DNA from: Thermoplasmatales archaeon ex4484_36
Lineage (GTDB): Archaea; Thermoplasmatota; Penumbrarchaeia; Penumbrarchaeales; EX4484-36
Reading direction: 5' to 3'
Length of the DNA: 12,614 nucleotides
NCBI GenBank assembly: GCA_002254765.1
Contig: NJDV01000036.1
Location: forward strand, 1-12,614
Part shown: piece by piece, positions 7,671 through 12,614 of the stretch
Layout: the number at the start of each line of letters is the position of its first letter
How positions within the stretch are numbered: position 1 is the first letter of the stretch
The notes under the pieces: model-generated
The model's database searches: none
What the model was told of the DNA's origin: nothing
The model's input: the letters and a program-made list of their open reading frames with translations, nothing else
Program-made: the position numbers and the translations under genes

Positions 7671-7804
7671 CTAACCTCGCTTGCTCTCTCCGGGAGCTTT
7701 CAGAACTGCGTAGGCTAGTCCAAGGAGCCTTCCATCTTCGTCTCTCATTGCAATCTCAACGCACTCCTTCTCGCCGCTCCAGCTATCGCTGGTGAAGATC
7801 GTGA
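7671..7804 (-). other. Out-of-frame C-terminal continuation of the M50 protease
   Basis: Directly beyond the protease stop another minus-strand frame stays open to TAG at 7671. It reads GVLITIFTSDSWSGEKEC then VEIAMRDEDGRLLGLAYAVL and ends KAPGESKRG. This alternation of polar and hydrophobic residues is what the end of the second Ig-like domain needs. It joins the main frame if the C11 run 7823-7833 (G11 in the mRNA) had 9 or 12 bases. The repaired protein would have about 606 residues. Confidence 0.65.
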
Positions 7805-9490
7805 TCAGAACCCCTCTCTCCTCCCCCCCCCCCACCTCCCCGTGACATTTATGCTGAGGGAGAGGTCAAAGCGGGCGAGGTTCTTCACCGTGAGGTTGTA
7901 GCGTATGCCGTTGCCGGGGTGTACAATGAAATCCTTTGTAGAGGGGGTCACCCTGATGGGCGATGCGAGAATCCAGAACCTCTCAGTAATGTTCTTCTCG
8001 GCCCTCTCTGAGGTGAAGTTCATCTCAAGGAGGAGCGCTTCTCTTGTTATGTTCCCCGGGGCGGCCTCTGCGGTGAATCGGAAGGTTCTCCTCTCACCCA
8101 CTTTCAGTGTGACCTCCTCCGGCAGGTCCTCCAGACGAACATCTATACCTGTCCCCTTAAGAAGAGGCCATGAGGTCCAGTTGAGCTCGCCCCCTGTGTA
8201 GTACGCTCCCCAGACACCGATCTCTATGTCTATGGGTTCGTTGCCTGTATTGTAAAGTGTGAAGCTCACCTCTTCCACCTCCCCCGGCAGGAGGTAGGTC
8301 ACATTGCTTGCGTATTGTATTTCGAAGGAGTAATGCGGAGGCTTGAACTCCTCGACGTATATTGGAACGGGATGGAAAGAGAGAAGGAAGAGAAGAAGGG
8401 CAGTGAAGGCCACTATCCTCTGCTTGCCCCGAAGTGGAGAGATGTCGTCAAGTGGAGGGGGGTGTATCAGTCCAAATAAAAAGACCAGGAGTACGAAGAA
8501 GAGATATGTGAGGAAACCTGTTGTGAACGATAGAATAAGGAGTATGAAGATGAATCCTAAGGAGATTTGTTTTGCTCTCTCTCCGAAGACACCCCTTACT
8601 ATATGGCCCCCGTCGAGCTGTCCCATAGGCAGGAGGTTCAAAGCCGTCACAAAGACTCCTATCCAGCCTGCAATTGCTGTAGGGTGCAAGGCCGCGTTCT
8701 GCTGAAGGGGGACAAATTTCAGAAAGAAGTAGAAGATCAGGGGGAGGTTAATTATGTAGTGCATTCCTGAAAGCTCGTCGGGAGTGAGCGTTTTGGTGGA
8801 GAGTTTGAGGCCGATGTATATTACGGGAAGTGCCATCATAAAACCGGCGATGGGACCCGCCGCACCGATCTCCACCAGTGCCCTTCGGTTGGGAATGTTC
8901 TCTCTCACGGATATCAGCGCTCCAAACGTTCCGAAAGGCGCTATCAGAGGGGGGATAGGTATGAAGAAAGGCAGGGAGGCGTCTACGTTGTGCCTCCTGG
9001 AAACGAAGTAATGTCCGAGCTCATGGGTGCCTAGTATAGCCATTAGGGGGAGGCCGAAGCTCAGTCCCCCGTAGAGCAGCGCTCTTGGATGGGTTAGGAC
9101 TTCTAAGGCCCCTGCAGAGCCCCCCCAGTAATCCTCCCAGAGTATCGCACCTGCCCAGAAGGTTGTGAACACCGTAAGGGCAAGCAATAATATGTTCACC
9201 CTAATAGAGTACCTCCCTCTCTCCGGGTAACGGAAGATGGCTATGACCCACTCCCCCTCCTTACTGACCACTCTGGGGAACATATTCATCTTTTTCAGAG
9301 CCAGACGGAGCGCCTCGAAATTGTCGGGATGTGTTTTCTTATCAAGTATAACGGTGAAATAGAACCCTTTTTCGTCAAAAGAGCTTTCCAGAACGGAATA
9401 GTACCTCCCCACCAGTCTCTTAAGCTTCTTGGCCATATCAACGGCCTCTTGAGGCGGGTCCGGAATTAAAGAGAATGCGTCTTCTTTCAC
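7805..9490 (-). CDS. M50 (site-2 protease-type) membrane metalloprotease with extracytoplasmic Ig-like domains
   Basis: Site-2 proteases cut substrates inside the membrane with a zinc ion. The visible 561 residues comprise a soluble N-terminal domain (1-~92), then membrane segments at about 98-118, 137-160, 203-228, 246-262, 272-290, 311-340 and 358-375. HELGHYFVSRR at 156-166 supplies the HExxH zinc site, and NLLPMGQLDGGH (285-296) supplies the third ligand (Asp293). FGTFGALISVRENIPNRRAL fits the EGY/archaeal S2P subgroup. After the last helix come two beta-rich domains (about 380-510 and 511 on) with several Asn-X-Ser/Thr sites, probably outside the cell. The protein ends early at a G11 run, where the frame seems to be lost. 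ATG 9490 overlaps the upstream gene by four bases. Its substrate is unknown. Confidence 0.88.
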   Translation of the reverse strand: MKEDAFSLIPDPPQEAVDMAKKLKRLVGRYYSVLESSFDEKGFYFTVILDKKTHPDNFEALRLALKKMNMFPRVVSKEGEWVIAIFRYPERGRYSIRVNILLLALTVFTTFWAGAILWEDYWGGSAGALEVLTHPRALLYGGLSFGLPLMAILGTHELGHYFVSRRHNVDASLPFFIPIPPLIAPFGTFGALISVRENIPNRRALVEIGAAGPIAGFMMALPVIYIGLKLSTKTLTPDELSGMHYIINLPLIFYFFLKFVPLQQNAALHPTAIAGWIGVFVTALNLLPMGQLDGGHIVRGVFGERAKQISLGFIFILLILSFTTGFLTYLFFVLLVFLFGLIHPPPLDDISPLRGKQRIVAFTALLLFLLSFHPVPIYVEEFKPPHYSFEIQYASNVTYLLPGEVEEVSFTLYNTGNEPIDIEIGVWGAYYTGGELNWTSWPLLKGTGIDVRLEDLPEEVTLKVGERRTFRFTAEAAPGNITREALLLEMNFTSERAEKNITERFWILASPIRVTPSTKDFIVHPGNGIRYNLTVKNLARFDLSLSINVTGRWGGGRREGF

Positions 9491-10185
9491 CTTTTCATCT
9501 CCTCCAGTATTCGGGACAGAAGCCCGCGGGTTTCCAGATAACTACTGCTTAAGGGACGCTTCTCATAGAGAATCCTTATTCCGAACTTCCCCTCAAAACG
9601 GACCCTTTCAAATATTCTCTCCTCTATGGATCCCTTCTTGATTATGGCATACCATGCCCTATGGTCCCTAGCATGGGAGCGAAGATAAGATTCCACCTGC
9701 TCAGCGGTTCTGTCAAGCACCTTCCGGAAAGCCTCCGCATTCCACGGGAGGCTTCTTCTTCTCACCTGATAGGAGAAAAGACCTGAGAATTCGACGTTGG
9801 GCGTCTTTGGAATAAAAGCAGGCGGTATTATACCTAGCATAGGGGAGAGGATGTATATGATCACCTCGTCCTCGCACCTTAGGTTCTTTACAGCGGTATA
9901 GAGGTTCCTCAGGGCTTTATCGGGCGATTCTTCGGTAAGGGGCTTATAATTGGAGTCCGGGAACAGCAGACCTACCCCCTCCCCCGCCCCGGTTGGTGGA
10001 TGTTCCCGGCACATCTTCAGGAAGGATTTTATCTCTTCGTCTTCTTCCAGTGCCTTCAGGACCTCCCCCGGGGTAAGATAAATTTTTTCCGGGTCAAAGG
10101 TGGGAAACCTCTCAAGTATGGACTTCTTAATGAGGTTCACCTCCGCTCGAAGGGCGTCCCCCCTGTCTACTTCGTCCATCTCCAT
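9487..10185 (-). CDS. Stand-alone protein resembling the DUF5591 domain of archaeosine synthase (ArcS)
   Basis: ArcS helps convert preQ0 to archaeosine in archaeal tRNA, and its middle domain (DUF5591) has a uracil-glycosylase-like fold. This 232-residue protein shows the order of motifs I associate with that domain: LLFPDSNYKPLTEESPDKAL (73-92), where ArcS has an ILPCSxxKPYxxSxSH pattern, then IIYILSPMLGIIPPAF (109-124), then LPW and a helix AFRKVLDRTAEQVESYL with AWYAI. The Cys of PCS is Asp here, and both the TGT-like and PUA domains of ArcS are absent. The catalytic role is therefore doubtful. The match is made from memory of the pattern, so a distant DUF6884-type protein is an alternative. 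ATG 10185 has no ribosome site and lies ~24 bases from a TATA element, suggesting a leaderless message. The gene overlaps the M50 protease by four bases. Confidence 0.6.
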   Translation of the reverse strand: MEMDEVDRGDALRAEVNLIKKSILERFPTFDPEKIYLTPGEVLKALEEDEEIKSFLKMCREHPPTGAGEGVGLLFPDSNYKPLTEESPDKALRNLYTAVKNLRCEDEVIIYILSPMLGIIPPAFIPKTPNVEFSGLFSYQVRRRSLPWNAEAFRKVLDRTAEQVESYLRSHARDHRAWYAIIKKGSIEERIFERVRFEGKFGIRILYEKRPLSSSYLETRGLLSRILEEMKR

Positions 10186-10266
10186 GGATTTGATGTAAAA
10201 TCCACTTATATTATTAAATTATGGAATTTAATAGAAATTGGGAGAAGTCAATATTCCTTCGATAAG
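10186..10266. promoter_or_regulatory. Divergent promoter region with AT-rich inverted repeat
   Basis: The 81-bp gap between the minus-strand DUF5591-like gene and padR must hold both promoters. Leftward, AATAATATAAG (about 10214-10204 on the minus strand) sits ~24 bases from ATG 10185. Rightward, GGAATTTAATAG (about 10223-10234) sits ~38 bases from ATG 10267. An inverted repeat ATTAAATT-atgg-AATTTAAT (10213-10220 and 10225-10232) overlaps both. It is a candidate site for PadR autoregulation. Confidence 0.55.
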
Positions 10267-10611
10267 ATGGTCCAGCGGGTGTGGAGTGCCGAACTAAAAA
10301 GGGGGGCCATACAGCTCTGTATTATGGCTCTTCTGAAAGAAGGTAGAAAGTACGGTTTTCAGATCATAAAAGAACTGAGAGAGTTGAGCGGAGGTTACTT
10401 TGATCTGAAAGAAGGAACGCTCTATCCAGCGCTCCACAGACTGGAGAAAAGAGGACTCGTCAAGAGCGAGTGGGTGATAGAGGGTACCGCCCCCCCAAGG
10501 AGATATTACAAATTGACCGACAGGGGGAAGAGCTTTCTTGCGGAATCGGTGATGGAGTGGCGGAGGATGGTCTCGGCCACAGAAATGGTTATTGGGGGGG
10601 ATGGAAGTTGA
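10267..10611 (+). CDS. PadR-family transcriptional regulator
   Basis: PadR proteins are small dimeric winged-helix repressors that sense ligands or stress. The 114-residue product has the full pattern: SAELKRGAIQLCIMALL (7-23), KYGFQIIKELRE (28-39), the recognition helix EGTLYPALHRLEKRGLV (49-65), and the wing with RRYYKLTDRGKSFL (78-91). Length is normal for the short PadR-s2 type. The frame is open far upstream, but ATG 10267 gives the usual N-terminus and lies after the promoter. The stop overlaps the start of the next gene (TTGA), whose product is the membrane partner commonly found beside PadR. Confidence 0.9.
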   Translation: MVQRVWSAELKRGAIQLCIMALLKEGRKYGFQIIKELRELSGGYFDLKEGTLYPALHRLEKRGLVKSEWVIEGTAPPRRYYKLTDRGKSFLAESVMEWRRMVSATEMVIGGDGS

Positions 10612-11195
10612 ACAGTGCTGATTACCTTCGGGGACTCAGGCTTCACCTACTTCCCTTGCCGCGAAAAGTGAGAGAGGAGGTTTTACGGGAGGTCTCCTCC
10701 CATCTCAATGAAGCTCGAACGAGAGGAGGGGAGAGTCTCGTTTCAGAGACCTTGGAGCGCTTCGGTCCTCCTTCGAAACTTGCCCTGAACTATATCAGAA
10801 TCTGGGGGGTCTCCACCACTTTTTTACTTTCCGTAGGTGCTCTGGGCTTCATTCTGGGGCTGCTCTCGGCCCCCCTCAAACTCTCCTTTTTTGGGCTTGT
10901 CCCGCCTCCCCCCGCCCCATCTCTCCTCTACCTTCTGCTTCTTCTCTTACTTGTCTCTATAAGCTACCGATACGGCCTGAAGACAGGTCTTGTGATGGGA
11001 TTACTGGGCGGTGCGGGGTACATCTCCAACGTGCTTCTGACATACGATCTTTATAAAGATTGGACCACCTTCACATATTCCGATATTTACTCACTCACCT
11101 TCAACACGGTACTCCTTCCAGCTGCAGGTGCCGTTCTAGGATATCTCGGTGAAAGGTTCTGGGAGATTGATATTGAGATGGAGGGGCAGGTATGA
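10608..11195 (+). CDS. HAAS/DUF1700-type membrane protein, PadR partner
   Basis: The start is taken as TTG 10608, which overlaps the padR stop. It gives 195 residues beginning NSADYLRGLRLHLLPLPRKV. The first ~65 residues form a soluble alpha-helical domain: REEVLREVSSHLNEARTRG, then SETLERFGPPSKLALNYI. This is the HAAS/DUF1700 pattern of a helix with a conserved His, an acidic/Gly turn, and a 'fG.P..lA..Y' ending. Four likely membrane helices follow at about 67-87, 104-119, 123-141 and 163-182, with a Pro-rich loop (FFGLVPPPPAPS) between the first two. HAAS proteins usually travel with PadR regulators and are thought to link membrane state to regulation. The exact role is unknown. It overlaps nadE by four bases. 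Confidence 0.75.
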   Translation: MNSADYLRGLRLHLLPLPRKVREEVLREVSSHLNEARTRGGESLVSETLERFGPPSKLALNYIRIWGVSTTFLLSVGALGFILGLLSAPLKLSFFGLVPPPPAPSLLYLLLLLLLVSISYRYGLKTGLVMGLLGGAGYISNVLLTYDLYKDWTTFTYSDIYSLTFNTVLLPAAGAVLGYLGERFWEIDIEMEGQV

Positions 11196-12001
11196 AAATA
11201 AATCCACCGCCGCTTGAAGAGGTTCTGAGCATAACGAGGGATTTTGTGAGTGAGATTTTAAAGGAGTCTGGCGCCCGGGGATTTGTGATGGGCGCTTCCG
11301 GTGGACTGGACTCCTCCCTGCTGGCAACGCTTTTGAAAAGGTGTAATATGCCCTTTAAGGCCCTGTTTCTCCCCGATGGGGAGCCGAATAAAGATGATGA
11401 ACGGGCGATATCTCTGCTAGAGGACTTCCTCAACATCAAAGTGGAGAGGTACAACATAAGACCTGCCAAGGAGGTCGTCTTGAAGGATGTACTCCCTGAA
11501 GGGGAGGGAACACTCGTTGCAGGGAACCTCGCTTCAAGAATACGCATGTGCTACCTCTACACGGTTGCCAACGCCGAGAAGCTCCTCGTAGCGGGCTCCT
11601 CCAACAAAAGCGAGATCCTTCTGGGATACTTCACAAAATGGGGGGATGGTGCGGCGGATATATTCCCCCTTGGCGATCTCTTCAAAACTCAACTTTATGT
11701 GCTAGCAAAGGAACTGAAGCTTCCTGACTTCATTATAAAAAGAGCTCCCACCGCCGGGCTTCTTCCTGGACAGACAGATGAGGGTGAGCTTGGTCTCTCT
11801 TACGACAAAATAGACATAATCCTTCGGGGAACTCTTCTGAACATGCCGGTTGAGCGCATTGCCGAAGATGCGGGGACCACTGCCGAAGAGGTCCTGAGGA
11901 TCCAGGAGATGGTCCGGCGCAGCAGGCACAAGAGAATGGGGTTGCTCATACCGAAGATGGGGCCTGAAACCGTGGGCCTGGACTTCCACGAGAGGTGGTA
12001 G
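11192..12001 (+). CDS. nadE: NAD+ synthetase, ammonia-dependent
   Basis: NadE makes NAD+ from nicotinic acid adenine dinucleotide, ATP and ammonia, the last step of NAD biosynthesis. The 269 residues are the single synthetase domain without a glutaminase part. Visible are the pyrophosphatase loop ASGGLDSSLLATLL (35-48), GNLASRIRMCYLYTVAN (111-127), AGSSNKSEILLGYFTKWGDG (134-153), DIFPLGDLFKTQ (156-167), and APTAGLLPGQTDEGELG (185-201), all standard. The variant GNLASR replaces the more frequent GNIxAR. ATG 11192 lies within ATGA at the end of the HAAS gene, so translation is coupled. nadE is not usually tied to a PadR/HAAS pair. Confidence 0.95.
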   Translation: MKINPPPLEEVLSITRDFVSEILKESGARGFVMGASGGLDSSLLATLLKRCNMPFKALFLPDGEPNKDDERAISLLEDFLNIKVERYNIRPAKEVVLKDVLPEGEGTLVAGNLASRIRMCYLYTVANAEKLLVAGSSNKSEILLGYFTKWGDGAADIFPLGDLFKTQLYVLAKELKLPDFIIKRAPTAGLLPGQTDEGELGLSYDKIDIILRGTLLNMPVERIAEDAGTTAEEVLRIQEMVRRSRHKRMGLLIPKMGPETVGLDFHERW

Positions 12002-12083
12002 CATAGCTCGTGTTGAAAGGATAGTCTGCTATCCCATATCACTGAAGCCTGCGCTATCTGAAAGAGCACTGAGGAGGGGAATC

Positions 12084-12443
12084 GTGAAGCCCCCCAGCCA
12101 GTATGACAGGAGAATCTATCTTACGGATGTGGGAGAGGCGCTTTTGAGATGCATAACTAAACATGGTGGAAGCATACATCTCGCTGACTCAAGTGGCTAC
12201 ATTCCGTCGCGAATACGCTTTGTCTGTGGGAAGGTTTCAGGGGAGGTCTATTATCGCAAATTTGGAAGGAGTTCCTACCACACCACCATTGACATCCTGT
12301 TCAGTGGGGAAGAAAAGGATGTAGAGAGCTTCAAAGCGCAATATTTGAGGGAGCTCGGCAGAGACCCTCATTACTCTCCCTTTATCGGAGGCTTTCCCCA
12401 TGAGGGAGCTTCTATTGCGAAAGAAATTGGGATGAGGAGGTAA
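12084..12443 (+). CDS. Unrecognised protein (~119 aa), possibly longer at the N-terminus
   Basis: I do not recognise the family. From GTG 12084 it has 119 residues with no membrane segment. The beginning, QYDRRIYLTDVGEALLRCI, resembles the wing and last helix of a winged-helix domain. The rest, with KVSGEVYYRKFGRSSYHTTI and a C-terminal GGFPHEGASIAKEIGMRR, may be an alpha/beta domain. GGAGG at 12073-12077 sits 6 bases before the GTG and supports this start. However, the same frame stays protein-like back to about 12003 (ARVERIVCYPISLKPALSER), with no ATG, GTG or TTG. A GTG at 11995, over the nadE stop, would fit if one base were missing near 12002. It probably belongs to the padR-nadE unit. 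Confidence 0.6.
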   Translation: MKPPSQYDRRIYLTDVGEALLRCITKHGGSIHLADSSGYIPSRIRFVCGKVSGEVYYRKFGRSSYHTTIDILFSGEEKDVESFKAQYLRELGRDPHYSPFIGGFPHEGASIAKEIGMRR

Positions 12444-12483
12444 CTTCAGTCGCACATTCAGAGGCTGCTGGAGCCGTGGGCTG

Positions 12484-12614
12484 ATGAAAGGCAACGGAAT
12501 AGAGGTCGGGAAATGCACCCCTCCAGTTAAGGATATCATATACATCTACCGCAGAAGCCTGAGACACTTTGGGGACCCAATGTGGTGGCCCGGGGACAAC
12601 CCCTGGGAGATAGC
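12484..12614 (+). CDS. Endonuclease III-related (HhH-GPD) DNA glycosylase, N-terminal fragment cut by the window end
   Basis: From ATG 12484 the frame is open to the end of the window (43 codons). It reads KDIIYIYRRSLRHFGDPMWW and PGDNPWEIA. The pattern 'Y..L...yG...WWP...PfEi' is the characteristic start of the endonuclease III-like HhH-GPD family, just before the 'vGaiLtQnt' helix that would follow. Such enzymes remove damaged bases or cut abasic sites in DNA. The N-terminal extension of ~15 residues is ordinary. The start lies 40 bases after the previous stop, with a weak GGAG about 8 bases upstream. The catalytic region is beyond the window. Confidence 0.7.
   Translation, partial: MKGNGIEVGKCTPPVKDIIYIYRRSLRHFGDPMWWPGDNPWEI

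Noticed and set aside
7571..7795. Plus-strand gene served by the palindromic TATA
   Set aside because: The 74-residue product is low in credible structure and opposes the out-of-frame protease tail, which is the better explanation.
10000..10266. Upstream extension of the PadR frame
   Set aside because: The extension runs antisense through the DUF5591-like gene and across the promoter region. PadR proteins begin close to the chosen ATG.
10470..10607. Longer N-terminus for the HAAS protein
   Set aside because: It would overlap most of the end of padR with unconvincing sequence. The HAAS pattern starts right after TTG 10608.
1..12614. tRNA genes, CRISPR repeats, insertion sequences or attachment sites
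   Set aside because: Reading both strands showed no cloverleaf, regularly spaced repeats, transposase or flanking duplications.

Overview
The window looks like a chromosomal segment from an anaerobic, probably hydrogen-metabolising and peptide- or amino-acid-using archaeon, most likely euryarchaeal. The evidence is a Nep1 rRNA methyltransferase (archaeal/eukaryotic), an A-type ATP synthase subunit D, an archaeal four-domain-type pyruvate:ferredoxin oxidoreductase, the hydrogenase maturation protein HypE, a short ammonia-dependent NAD+ synthetase, and archaeal TATA-box promoters, two of which look leaderless. I cannot place it at genus level. No tRNA, rRNA, CRISPR array or insertion sequence was seen.

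Layout. At the left edge is the 3' part of hypE (+), which does not read in one frame. Next comes a promoter, a small 72-residue protein (+) and a T-rich terminator. From 6752 down to 1143 the minus strand carries a tightly packed set: porGD (gamma and delta fused), porA, porB, atpD and an OPT-family transporter gene broken by one extra base. Upstream of it on the minus strand is nep1 with its own promoter. Then comes a two-gene minus-strand unit (10185 to 7671): a stand-alone protein resembling the DUF5591 domain of archaeosine synthase, overlapping a large M50 site-2-type membrane protease. The protease's last ~45 residues lie in another frame beyond an 11-base G/C run. An 82-bp divergent promoter region with an 8-bp inverted repeat separates this unit from a plus-strand unit: padR, an HAAS/DUF1700-type membrane protein, nadE and an unrecognised ~120-residue protein. 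The window ends inside a probable endonuclease III-related (HhH-GPD) gene.

How the genes work together. The por genes encode the full set of subunits that oxidise pyruvate or a related 2-oxoacid to acyl-CoA with ferredoxin reduction. Co-transcription with a rotor subunit of the ATP synthase and a likely peptide transporter would tie substrate import, oxidation and energy conservation together, although this link is inferred from spacing. PadR plus an HAAS membrane protein is a common regulator/target pair, and here nadE is translationally coupled to it.

Caution. At least three genes (hypE, OPT, M50) show frame breaks, two of them at G/C or A runs, and a fourth is suspected after nadE. This could mean gene decay or phase variation, but uncorrected homopolymer errors in the assembly are at least as likely.
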